Positions 8,525-17,798 of a stretch of 19,176 bases of DNA are shown piece by piece. The first letter of the stretch is position 1; each line of letters opens with the position of its first letter. The stretch covers positions 1-19,176 of the forward strand of contig CAYZJC010000029.1 in the NCBI GenBank assembly GCA_964478775.1. Direction: 5' to 3'. Both the position numbers and the translations under genes were made by a program. The DNA comes from PNMQ01 sp964478775. GTDB taxonomy: Bacteria > Pseudomonadota > Alphaproteobacteria > Paracaedibacterales > CAIOTO01. A model generated the notes under the pieces. That model was not told the DNA's origin. It searched no databases and was given only the letters and a program-made list of their open reading frames with translations.

Positions 8525-8699
8525 AAAAATATAATTTGATTTTTCAATTAATTTTTTATTTGATATGGTATCTTTTAAGGTGTCAATTTTTACTATCATA
8601 TCTGCTTTTGAAGATTCTAAATTAATTACTTTTAACTTTTGAGTATCTTTTTCAAAAGCTTTATGCAATAACGCACATGCCCAGTTTGATTTTGAATTC
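8525..8699. other. Very AT-rich junction with an anomalous open frame on the minus strand
   Basis: On the + strand there are stops in every frame, including one at 8640-8642 in the frame of the following giant ORF; from 8643 that frame reads SKALCNNAHAQFDFEF, which looks like a Sel1 repeat, directly into ATG 8700. On the minus strand the whole stretch from 8701 to the gap is open for 59 codons and starts NSKSNWACALLHKAFEKDTQ, followed by a Lys/Asp-rich helical sequence. With this base composition such a long stop-free stretch is unusual. It may be an inverted or chimeric contig end at the gap, a small antisense coding remnant, or chance. I do not call a gene. Confidence 0.5.
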
Positions 8700-11600
8700 A
8701 TGATTCAAGAATTGCATGAGCGTTTTGGTAGGTTAGATGATTTTTCAAACACTCCTTACGCGCTTTTTGTGAAAATTTTAAATAGAAAAGTTAATGAAGG
8801 TGACGTGTCGGCAAAATCAGCGTTAGCGATGCATTATGGCTTTTCTTCCTCTAGTTTGGAAAATAAAATAAATTCTTTAATGCTATATAATTATCTTGCA
8901 ATAGAGGTTGAAGAAAAATACCAAAAAATTATAGAAGAAAAAATAAATTCATATGAATTGCTAGCTCAGCAAGGCGATAGAGACGCCTGTTATATACTAG
9001 GCCACTGTTTCGATGAAGGAATTGGTGTTAGAAAAAATACGTCATATGCTGTTGAGTTGATAAAAAAAGCTGCGTGTGCTGGGCAACAAGACGCTAAAAA
9101 ATTGTTATTAGACAAAAATATGAGCGCTTATTTAAAGGAGGCGCGCACCTTAGAGAAAACCTTAGTGAGCCCAATCACTAAATGGGATGATTTGCTGGCA
9201 TGCCTCACACAACCTTGGCTATCACAACGCAGCATTGAATCTGGTTTTATTATTGATACGCAAGCATCCTTATTATCTGAAATGGGGGCTAATCATTTAA
9301 CCCTTTTCTTGCCAATAGAATCGACCTGTTTAGACGGGGTATTGGAAAAAACATCAGCAACACTTGAAAAAAATGAGAGAGGAATTATCTGGCTACAGCA
9401 CAATCACCAATTCATTGTAGATTGGTCAGGAAATTTAACCGTGTTCGTATTGGCGAGTGAAGTTGCATCTGATGAAGTGACAAATCTTCGCATTCATAAC
9501 CCGTACGGCAATGTGAATGTGCAATCTGTTAATGTGCCTCACCAATTACAAGTTTCAGGAAAAAATATAGTCATAGGGGGCAGTAACGTTAAATGTAATC
9601 ACCTGCACAGTTGGGCCTTTGGTGATGGATTAGATGCACATGGCACATTGACATTGACACAAAAAACGGTATGTGAGGTGCAAGCACTGCATCAACATCA
9701 AGGCCAATTTGAAAATTATGGAACAATTCAAAGTCAGGCTGACCAAGACTTAACCTTACATTTCTCACACAAGGCAAATAATCATCGTTATATTGTTGCT
9801 AAAAAAGATTTTTATTTACAATCAAGTATTTCATTTATCAATAATTATCATATAGATGTACATAATGATGTTTTTCTTGATACGCAAAATCAGTTTGTCA
9901 ATCAAGATACTATCTCAATGAAAGGCGGTTCTGTCCATGGAATCATGAGTCATTTTGTAAATGGTCAAAACGCAAATTGGTCTGTGAAAAAATTAGATGA
10001 AAACCTATATATAGAGACCTTTGAAAATAATGGACTTATGCAAGGCAGTGGGAACCTGCATGTAAAAACAGCTACGAATAATGGAATCATGACTGGCACA
10101 GATGATTTTCTTTTATTCGTTGATGAGAAATTCTGTCATAATTTTGACGCCAAAATAACTTATAAAAATTTCACTACGCAAGGAATGGGGGTTTTTCTAC
10201 AAGAAGGTGTTGTCACAACTGCTAAAACCATAATAGGGAATCAAACTTATGCAATCGAATCTTTTCATGAAAGAGAAATTCCCTTTTTACAAACGCAACA
10301 TTTAACACTCTTAGAAACAAATATCCTCTTTAAAATAGATAACAACATAGAATGTCACGCCCAATTTGTAAATTGTTTAGGGGATGAAACGAATCAAATT
10401 ATAAATTGTGGAATTTTTGAGTCTGATGAACTTCATAATAGGAGAGCATTTGAAAATGCAGGATATTTTTCCACTGATGTTTTTACACAAGAAAAGAGTT
10501 TCGTAAACAATAAAAAAGGTGCTGATTTTAACGTTCAAAAGACAGCTCATTTAAAAGAAACCAAAATTGAAAACTTTGGGTTTATGGAAATTCAAAAGAA
10601 TTTGCATGTTGAACATGCGTCTGTTAGCAATGAAAATATTTTGCACCTCAAAGATAGTGTTCTGCTTGAGCAAGCGACATTATCCAATGCTGGAAATTGG
10701 ATATGTTATAACACAGTTAGCGGGTCAGTTCACAGCCTGTATAATAAGGAAAATTCAAAACTCATATTCCAAGAGTGTGTATATCTTAATGGTCTGAAAC
10801 CAAATGATAAAATGGGAACGGTCATTAACTTAGGCTCTGTTTTATTCAAAGATGTCACTTATTTACATGATTTAATTTTAATAAATAAGAAACACTTGGA
10901 AATGTATGATTATTTTTCTTACAAAGGAAGTAATTTTGTAAGTGATCCTTCTTCTAAAATGTTGAGCACTGGAATAGTCAAGCTAAATTCTCAAAAAACG
11001 CTTCAGCTCTACGGCAAATATATATTTGGAAAACAAGCTATATTGGCGTCGCCTGAAATTGTAAACTACGGCACATTTTACCTTCAAAAAGGGACTGTGT
11101 GCTTACAAGGCTTTCTAACGAATCATCACATTTTTAATGTGGATCACCTTTTTTATGAGTCTCAATTCTTAGAGAATAAAGGCACAATTGAAATTAACCA
11201 TTTTAATCAGTATCTGAATAAAAATCAATTTGATAAAGATATTCCTGTGCAACCCTTACTGCATAGATTGTCAAACAATTCAGGGTCTTCCTTTGCTGTC
11301 TATCATGGGATGTTCTTTGTGCAGCATCTTTTTAACGAGGGAGAGCTCTCTTTATATGATGGTTATTATTCTATTAAAAACTTAGAAAATAAAAATGGAA
11401 TTTTATTTGTAGATAATTTATTTTGTTCGTCACAAACATTTGGTTTTAGTGGTGAAGTTGAAGTCCAGCGTTTGCTTAGTGCGAGTGACCCTTATGTGCA
11501 TATGTCTTCATTTGGAAAAACTGTTATTCGAAGCGGTGGAATGCGTGCAAAAACTTTAGAAAACCATCTGGATTTACATTTATTTGACGGCATGAATGAT

Positions 11601-14600
11601 GTCGATCTATTAAAAAATGTCAGTAAGCGTTCACGCATCATTATGCATGAAAAATCACATTTTTCTTTAAAAGATCTGATGAATCAGGGTGAAATCATCA
11701 GCACGCAAGGGGTTATTCTAGATCTCATTAAAGATGTTAGCCAAATGGGAACGGTGAAAACATTAAAGGGTATGCTCGTTCGTGCATCAAAGATCACAGC
11801 ACCCGACACGCAATCTGAAGGTAGAAATCAAATTATTGCCCACAAAGAAAAAGATAGTGAAGTGATAGATGAATGGATTCCTTCATTCCTTCAACAGCAT
11901 ATGAAGAATTTTGAAATCGTAGAAGACTTAAAAGTTGAAGCACCTTCTTTCCGTTCCACTATGTCTCTTACAATTCCTTATCATGCAACTTTTATTGTGC
12001 AAAATTTTACTATTTTGAACCATTTAAGTGTATATGGCTTATTTGTCGACACACACAATTTCATAAATGAAAATAATATTTCAAATGGAATCCATTGTTA
12101 TGGCCCTATGAATGTGGTGGCCTTGAACGATATCAATAATGAATGTGGCGAAATACAGTCAACAGGGAAAATCATTTTAAAAAGCATAAACGGTACAATA
12201 ATGAATGGTAGCCCCATTTTGAATGGCCAATGCAAAAGCAGGAATGGTGCCAAAATTATTTCTAATGACGAACTTATTTTAGAAACAATGGATGGTCAGA
12301 TTGATAATAGCTATGGCATTTTATATGGCAAATACGGGGTCTTTTGTACTTTTCAAGCGCACCAGCTTATCAATACAACGGCACAAATTTTATCAGGTAG
12401 TAACATTGAATTAACTGGTAAAAAACTGCTGAATCAAACAGGTGGTTTTTATGAAACCCGTACTAATCATACACACGTTGAATGGCGCGAAGTTGGCACA
12501 AGTAATCCCTTTAAATCCAGTAAAATGAAGGATTTTCATCACCATTATGTGGATGTGCATGAACATTTTATATCTGAAGGATCTGAAATTGAATCAACGG
12601 GTGGTGATATTAAACTTTTTATTCAACACGGCCTTAATAGTGGAAGTTCTATTTGTGCATCTAAAAAATTATTTATTAACGGTCATCAATGGAAGGATGA
12701 AGAAGACCTTCCCTCAACATTTATTAATGAATGTAAAACAGCACGCAGAGCTGATGGGTGGACTGGAAGGAAAACAGACACACAAACAATTAAGTCAGTT
12801 TTAAAAGCGGGCAAACATGTCAATGTAAAAACTGGCTTATTCACCCTTTCAGGCAGTGTCAACGCACCCCATATACAAATCAATGTTGAAAGTTTGGGGG
12901 CAATACGAGCAGGGCTTCGTCAAGATATGCAAACTGGGGACGTCTTTATTAACCTGGCTGATGTGACTGATCAAATGATGAAAGAAAAAAGTATCTTTCA
13001 AAGAAATCTTCATATTCAATATGAGGAAATGAAAAGCGCATTGCCGGTAACAGATCGTGTAACTGCCCGTGTATCGCAACCCGTTATCACGGTTGGACTA
13101 GGCGGGGAATTAGCACCCAAATTTAGTGCACAAGATATTTTCTTAATTCGTAAAAGTCAAAATGAAACGAGACCCTATTTAAGCGATGCGGCTATGCAAT
13201 TTGCCACGTTACACAGCTTACGTGATATTGCTGGAACATTGAATTTATGGGGGTTATCAGGCAATGATCTGATTGATGATTTGGTTTTAAAAAGGGGAAA
13301 AAACCTTGAAAATAGAATTATTGCAGCAGGACACCAACCTGAAGAAAGCCTGGTTCTTAGGAAGCTGATTGCTGATATGGAAACCGATGCTTCTATCTTT
13401 TTTGAAGAAGAATGCCGACATGGGGAATGTTGCATCGTTCCAATCATGCTGATTAAACAACGAACCATTATGAAAAAAGCACTTGAAATGTGTGGCATAA
13501 CGGGACAAGAGCTAGAAATTACAATTGAAAAACCATCTACTTTAGAAGAAGTGGTCATTGCAGCGCAAGATCAGCATCAGCCACTGGATGCTACGCAATA
13601 TGACGTGTTGGAACAAAAACAAACTAAAGAGCGTTCGGTCTTATGTGAGAGTGATCACCTGTCGGATTTGTCTCAGCTTAATACAGGTATTCACATACAA
13701 GCACAATCTGAATTAAGCATGGTTGGATGTGCTTTGACATCAGACAAACACATCTATCTAGAAAGCAAAGGGCTTCTTTCATTGTCTTCAAAAACGAAAA
13801 GAAAGCAGCAATATAATGGCTATCAAGATGAAGTCATTCGACAATCCTTTGAGGCGCAAGATGAAATCATCATTGCTTCAGATACAGCAATTGCCATGAA
13901 AGCGATAACGGCTGAGTCAAAAAACGGTGATATTTATACACAAGCTCCCGTCATTATGGATGAAGCATTAGATGTGCATGCCATGAGACAGTATGAAAAC
14001 TACGACAACTTTGACCCAATTCATATTGAAGAAAACAGTAACAAGCCAGTAACAAGTGAATTCAATGCTGAAAAGGGAAATGTAAATATTAGTGCTATTG
14101 ACGGTGCTTTGTTGATGTCTGCACCGAAGATTAAAGCAAAAATCATTGAATTGTGTGCAACGCAAGGGGTCACCATTCAAGATGTGTACCAGTCTTTTTC
14201 AAGAGAAACACATCAGCAAATTGATGGTGGTTTTTTTGGAACAGATAAAGATATTCAAACCTTTTATCAGTCTGTGAAATCACAAGGGGCCAGCTTTGAT
14301 GGGTTATTGAAAATTCATAATGAAAGTGGGGATGTTAATCTTACAAATATAAGTGCGGGTATCATTGAAGTTGAAACCTACAATGGCGTTGTCAATCTTT
14401 TCTTAGGAAAAGAAATGGAAACGTATATGCGATGCGAAAAAGAAAAAAGTTTGGTCTGGCAATCGAATCGTGTTGACGGGTATGAAGCAAAACGGTTTAG
14501 TGAATCTCAATTTGAAAAACTCACTGTATTGTCACCAAGTGATGTTCATGTACAACTGGTCAAAGGAAAAACAAGTGATATTTTAAACCGTATAGCTTTG

Positions 14601-17600
14601 AATGGGGGTGTTCTCACCTCAGAATTTTTAGAGGAATTGCATAAAGAGACCCATATTCATCAAGAAGGGCCAACGGCTGCATTAGCAATTATTGTTGCAA
14701 TCGCAGCAACATTTGCCACCATGGGAGCCGGATCTTATTTAGCAGGAATGGCAGCTACAGCATCGGGTTCTGGGACGGTCGTCACCGGGGCAGCATATAC
14801 AGCAGCTGCGGCTAATGGTTCTTTATTAGCGGGCTCTGCTTTATCTGGGGCGATGGCTGGAAGTTCTGCGATAGCTGCATCAACTGCAGCTATAGGAACA
14901 GCAACAGCATCTGGAGTTGTGCTATCAACAACAGGCACAATAATTGCGACCATGACTACAGCTGTGTTTTCCTCTCTGGCATCACAAGCCGCATTAGCGC
15001 TTGTCTCATCCAAGGGTGATTTAGGCAAAGCCTCTAAGATGCTTGCTTCACGTAATACGATGAAAAACCTAGGCATTTCTGCTTTAACAGCTGGCTTCGT
15101 AGGCGGTGGATCTTTGAATCCTGGAGCCACACTTATGGAACGTGTGGCACATTACGGCCTTGAGACTGTGGGTCGTGCAGCTGCAGAAACCATTGTCACC
15201 GGCAAAACTGATATGGCAAGCCTTGCCCGTTCTGCTGTGGCGCAAGTCATAGGGGGATCCATTAGCAGTAAGATAGGTGAAATTTATCATTTAGATGAAA
15301 TTAATGGGTTAACACATAAAGCCTTAACAGCTTTTTCAGGCGCTATTTCTGGTGTCATCTTTGATGGAAAGGAAGGGATTGCAGCAGGTGCAATGGGTGC
15401 GGTGACAGCGGCCACAGTTGGTGAAGCTTACTTGTCAAAAGATGAATTGAAGGGAAAGCTGCAAACAATGCCACTTGAAAAAGTGCAAGAATATGTAAAT
15501 CGTGCGGGTATTTTATCGCGCATGGTGACAGCGACCGTATGTGGTTTAACACGCATGAAAGCTGAGCATACGAACACCGCCATGATGACAGCGTCATTAT
15601 CTTTAGATAATGATTATATCGCATATGCCAATCGTACGATACAAGAGTATCAGCTAGAAAAATTGAGAAAAGAACAGGCTGAACTTCCTGAAAATGAAGC
15701 CACTGAAGAGGAAAAGGCAGCTGCCTTAAAGGAAAAAACAGCAAAAAAGAGAGCAAAAGCAAAGCAAGCTAAGAAGGCACAGAAGGCAAAAGCCCGTTTG
15801 AAAGCAGAGATTGAGTCTAAGCTTAAGCAGGATATAAAACCCCAACAGGCAGATGAAGATCCCAACAGTGTAAGAGGCATTAATACCTATGGTATTGCAC
15901 ATGTGAAAGAAACTTTAAAAAACAGACCTTTGAATGCAACGCCAGAAGAAAATGCACGAGACCAAGAATATGCAGATCAATACCTTGCTTGGCAAAGAAA
16001 TGACCAGCAACTTGAAGAAAAATGGCAGCAAGCTTACGCTGATGGTTCAAGGTTAAGTAAGCTTTATGGACCATCAGAGTCACATTATGAACAAGCAGAT
16101 AACATATTAAATGAACGCCATGTGTTACGCGTGGCTGAGCGTCCCAATAGTCCAACATATGAAAGTGTTACGGCCCCTCTCATTGAAAAGGGTGCGGCGA
16201 AAGTTGTGTCTAAAATTCAGTCAGCTATGGCCATACAACAAGAACTATATGAACAAGGAGAAGCTCGCCTTCAAACGCTTTTAAATAAATCTACCCTCAC
16301 AGCCGGTGAGATAATGGAAAGAGATGAATTATGGGATGAGCAAGCAACGTTTGTCACAACGAGAGGTGCCTTAAAAGCAACAGGTGCTGGATTAGAGTTA
16401 GCTGGTAAAGGGTTAGAAAAGGTGAGTTCTGGCTCTAGACAACTGATGAGGTCTGTTGGATTAAGCCATAAATGTGCACAATATGTGGAAGATGTGTTGG
16501 TGATTAAAGCTGGCGCGAAAGGTTTGGCCAAACTTGGAGGTGCGCTTAAAGAACCTGTGAGAAAAGTCGTTAACACTATTGTAACACCTAAAGCCGTTAG
16601 GTCTGTTGCACCTACATCTGCGATACCGCAAAAGATAAGTGTGCCTGTAGAGACAGCCAAGATGACTGCTGGAAAGTCTTTTGCTGATGCGTTAGGGAAT
16701 AAGGGTGTGATCAAAGCTGAGGGGACTTTTAAAGCTGCAACAGTTTCCAATAAGGTGGCCGTGTCACAGGCACAAAATGTGAGCCTTCAAGGGGTCAGTT
16801 ATGCTGATGTTGCAAAGGGCATAAAGAAAGCCCCAACGACTCCGCTTCCTATCCACAAGGGTAAGGTCAGCAGTCATGTAAGTGAAGCTTTAAAAGTGCC
16901 TGCGAACCAGCAGCGTGCAGGTTTTAAAAGCTATGCAGATGCACTAAAAGTGCCCCCACACTATGGCACAAATGTTATACCGTTTAAGCCAAAGCTGCCA
17001 GATGCCATTGGTACACAGCACATCAGCCAATTGAAAGCAACAGGTACACATGGGGGTGGTGGCTTTAAGGGCCACAAGCTGACTGCACATAGCAAGATGG
17101 CTAAACCCATGACGTCATCACTTGGCACGACAGGCAAGAACAGCGTTAAAGGGGTGCAACAGACTGGCCAAAGCCTGAGTGGAAAGATACCCTCAACAGG
17201 TACTGCTGAAGCAGGTGCTTGGAAGAGGTCGCATAAATCTAGAGCTGACGGTTTAAGGCAGCAAAAAGAAAACCCTCAATTTGGAAAGAATCCGACGGTT
17301 ACAGATAAAGTTGCACAATCTGGTGAACGTGCGACTTTCGTGTCAACAGAGTTAACAGAAAAGATTGTTACTAAACCAAATCAGAATCCACGTCAATTTA
17401 CATCTGATATTTTTAATTCTGAACCTACACACTGGAAATCCCCAGTAGGGACAAAGCAAACCTACAAGGTCACTCAAAGAAATGATATAGATTGGTATAA
17501 GGTGAGAACGAGAGGGGCTAAAGACTTTATAGGTAAAACTAACTTGGACGCTGCTAAATCTGGATTTGCACCACAGCTACATGATGGATCTTTTGCAACA

Positions 17601-17795
17601 TTGCATCATATTAACCAAAATGGGTTAGGCAATTTAATTGAGGCCAGTACGTGCTATCATGGTGTTGGGAAGTATGGGCAAGAAATTCTACATAGCCTTT
17701 ATGGTTCTCGAAAGTCTCATCCTATAAATCCAGTGAATAGAAATAAATTTTCAGCAGACACAAGAGCCTATTGGAAACAAAGAGTGCAGGATTAA
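8700..17795 (+). CDS. CdiA/filamentous-haemagglutinin-like polymorphic toxin with Sel1 N-terminus and LHH nuclease C-terminus
   Basis: The ORF holds 3031 codons; numbering here is from ATG 8700, which has no Shine-Dalgarno and no signal peptide. It is therefore probably not the true start: coding likely continues upstream, at least to 8643 and probably into the Sel1 frame before the gap. Order: Sel1 repeats (1-150, e.g. CYILGHCFDEGIGVRKNTSYAVELIKKAA); a beta-helical stalk rich in N-G/N-Y-G units (about 190-1470, e.g. FENYGTIQSQ, IQSTGKIILKS); a helical island (about 1485-1620) resembling the middle of CdiA (ETRP...LGLS..D..LKR...LENRII); a second FHA-like helix (1650-1985); an Ala/Gly-rich hydrophobic DUF637-like region (1990-2245, LASQAALALVSSKGDLGKASK, ending GAMGAVTAATVGEAY); a Lys/Ala-rich helix (2314-2384); and a linker (2652-2840) repeated downstream. 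The C-terminal domain (about 2900-3031) has NDIDW, DGSFATLHHINQNGLGNLIE, H2987, ILHSLYG (H2998) and a final YWKQR. This is the LHH family of HNH/EndoVII toxin nucleases, with L2968-H2969-H2970 in the active-site motif. The expected role is contact-dependent delivery of a DNase or RNase into neighbouring or host cells. An immunity gene follows 3 nt later. No CdiB-type transporter is in the window. Confidence 0.9.
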   Translation: MIQELHERFGRLDDFSNTPYALFVKILNRKVNEGDVSAKSALAMHYGFSSSSLENKINSLMLYNYLAIEVEEKYQKIIEEKINSYELLAQQGDRDACYILGHCFDEGIGVRKNTSYAVELIKKAACAGQQDAKKLLLDKNMSAYLKEARTLEKTLVSPITKWDDLLACLTQPWLSQRSIESGFIIDTQASLLSEMGANHLTLFLPIESTCLDGVLEKTSATLEKNERGIIWLQHNHQFIVDWSGNLTVFVLASEVASDEVTNLRIHNPYGNVNVQSVNVPHQLQVSGKNIVIGGSNVKCNHLHSWAFGDGLDAHGTLTLTQKTVCEVQALHQHQGQFENYGTIQSQADQDLTLHFSHKANNHRYIVAKKDFYLQSSISFINNYHIDVHNDVFLDTQNQFVNQDTISMKGGSVHGIMSHFVNGQNANWSVKKLDENLYIETFENNGLMQGSGNLHVKTATNNGIMTGTDDFLLFVDEKFCHNFDAKITYKNFTTQGMGVFLQEGVVTTAKTIIGNQTYAIESFHEREIPFLQTQHLTLLETNILFKIDNNIECHAQFVNCLGDETNQIINCGIFESDELHNRRAFENAGYFSTDVFTQEKSFVNNKKGADFNVQKTAHLKETKIENFGFMEIQKNLHVEHASVSNENILHLKDSVLLEQATLSNAGNWICYNTVSGSVHSLYNKENSKLIFQECVYLNGLKPNDKMGTVINLGSVLFKDVTYLHDLILINKKHLEMYDYFSYKGSNFVSDPSSKMLSTGIVKLNSQKTLQLYGKYIFGKQAILASPEIVNYGTFYLQKGTVCLQGFLTNHHIFNVDHLFYESQFLENKGTIEINHFNQYLNKNQFDKDIPVQPLLHRLSNNSGSSFAVYHGMFFVQHLFNEGELSLYDGYYSIKNLENKNGILFVDNLFCSSQTFGFSGEVEVQRLLSASDPYVHMSSFGKTVIRSGGMRAKTLENHLDLHLFDGMNDVDLLKNVSKRSRIIMHEKSHFSLKDLMNQGEIISTQGVILDLIKDVSQMGTVKTLKGMLVRASKITAPDTQSEGRNQIIAHKEKDSEVIDEWIPSFLQQHMKNFEIVEDLKVEAPSFRSTMSLTIPYHATFIVQNFTILNHLSVYGLFVDTHNFINENNISNGIHCYGPMNVVALNDINNECGEIQSTGKIILKSINGTIMNGSPILNGQCKSRNGAKIISNDELILETMDGQIDNSYGILYGKYGVFCTFQAHQLINTTAQILSGSNIELTGKKLLNQTGGFYETRTNHTHVEWREVGTSNPFKSSKMKDFHHHYVDVHEHFISEGSEIESTGGDIKLFIQHGLNSGSSICASKKLFINGHQWKDEEDLPSTFINECKTARRADGWTGRKTDTQTIKSVLKAGKHVNVKTGLFTLSGSVNAPHIQINVESLGAIRAGLRQDMQTGDVFINLADVTDQMMKEKSIFQRNLHIQYEEMKSALPVTDRVTARVSQPVITVGLGGELAPKFSAQDIFLIRKSQNETRPYLSDAAMQFATLHSLRDIAGTLNLWGLSGNDLIDDLVLKRGKNLENRIIAAGHQPEESLVLRKLIADMETDASIFFEEECRHGECCIVPIMLIKQRTIMKKALEMCGITGQELEITIEKPSTLEEVVIAAQDQHQPLDATQYDVLEQKQTKERSVLCESDHLSDLSQLNTGIHIQAQSELSMVGCALTSDKHIYLESKGLLSLSSKTKRKQQYNGYQDEVIRQSFEAQDEIIIASDTAIAMKAITAESKNGDIYTQAPVIMDEALDVHAMRQYENYDNFDPIHIEENSNKPVTSEFNAEKGNVNISAIDGALLMSAPKIKAKIIELCATQGVTIQDVYQSFSRETHQQIDGGFFGTDKDIQTFYQSVKSQGASFDGLLKIHNESGDVNLTNISAGIIEVETYNGVVNLFLGKEMETYMRCEKEKSLVWQSNRVDGYEAKRFSESQFEKLTVLSPSDVHVQLVKGKTSDILNRIALNGGVLTSEFLEELHKETHIHQEGPTAALAIIVAIAATFATMGAGSYLAGMAATASGSGTVVTGAAYTAAAANGSLLAGSALSGAMAGSSAIAASTAAIGTATASGVVLSTTGTIIATMTTAVFSSLASQAALALVSSKGDLGKASKMLASRNTMKNLGISALTAGFVGGGSLNPGATLMERVAHYGLETVGRAAAETIVTGKTDMASLARSAVAQVIGGSISSKIGEIYHLDEINGLTHKALTAFSGAISGVIFDGKEGIAAGAMGAVTAATVGEAYLSKDELKGKLQTMPLEKVQEYVNRAGILSRMVTATVCGLTRMKAEHTNTAMMTASLSLDNDYIAYANRTIQEYQLEKLRKEQAELPENEATEEEKAAALKEKTAKKRAKAKQAKKAQKAKARLKAEIESKLKQDIKPQQADEDPNSVRGINTYGIAHVKETLKNRPLNATPEENARDQEYADQYLAWQRNDQQLEEKWQQAYADGSRLSKLYGPSESHYEQADNILNERHVLRVAERPNSPTYESVTAPLIEKGAAKVVSKIQSAMAIQQELYEQGEARLQTLLNKSTLTAGEIMERDELWDEQATFVTTRGALKATGAGLELAGKGLEKVSSGSRQLMRSVGLSHKCAQYVEDVLVIKAGAKGLAKLGGALKEPVRKVVNTIVTPKAVRSVAPTSAIPQKISVPVETAKMTAGKSFADALGNKGVIKAEGTFKAATVSNKVAVSQAQNVSLQGVSYADVAKGIKKAPTTPLPIHKGKVSSHVSEALKVPANQQRAGFKSYADALKVPPHYGTNVIPFKPKLPDAIGTQHISQLKATGTHGGGGFKGHKLTAHSKMAKPMTSSLGTTGKNSVKGVQQTGQSLSGKIPSTGTAEAGAWKRSHKSRADGLRQQKENPQFGKNPTVTDKVAQSGERATFVSTELTEKIVTKPNQNPRQFTSDIFNSEPTHWKSPVGTKQTYKVTQRNDIDWYKVRTRGAKDFIGKTNLDAAKSGFAPQLHDGSFATLHHINQNGLGNLIEASTCYHGVGKYGQEILHSLYGSRKSHPINPVNRNKFSADTRAYWKQRVQD
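16653..17219 (+). repeat. Pre-toxin linker repeat, copy 1 (inside the CdiA-like gene)
   Basis: This block is repeated at 18524-19099, offset 1871 bp. From 16653 to 17193 (541 bp) I count only 3 mismatches. Then copy 1 lacks 9 bp (TTGGCAGCG) present in copy 2, and identity resumes (one mismatch) to 17219, after which the sequences diverge completely. In copy 1 the divergent part leads into the LHH toxin. The encoded linker contains the motif [SK]-S-[FY]-A-D three times (KSFADALGNK, VSYADVAKG, KSYADALKV). Confidence 0.97.
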
Positions 17796-17798
17796 AAA

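Noticed and set aside
14735..15130. 131-aa minus-strand frame opposite the DUF637-like region
   Set aside because: Low-complexity Ala/Pro sequence that mirrors the Ala/Gly-rich + strand coding; no ribosome site or homology evident.
16271..16750. 159-aa minus-strand frame opposite the linker region
   Set aside because: Antisense of a well-supported coding region; part is simply the complement of the duplicated linker, as is the frame at 18832-19140.
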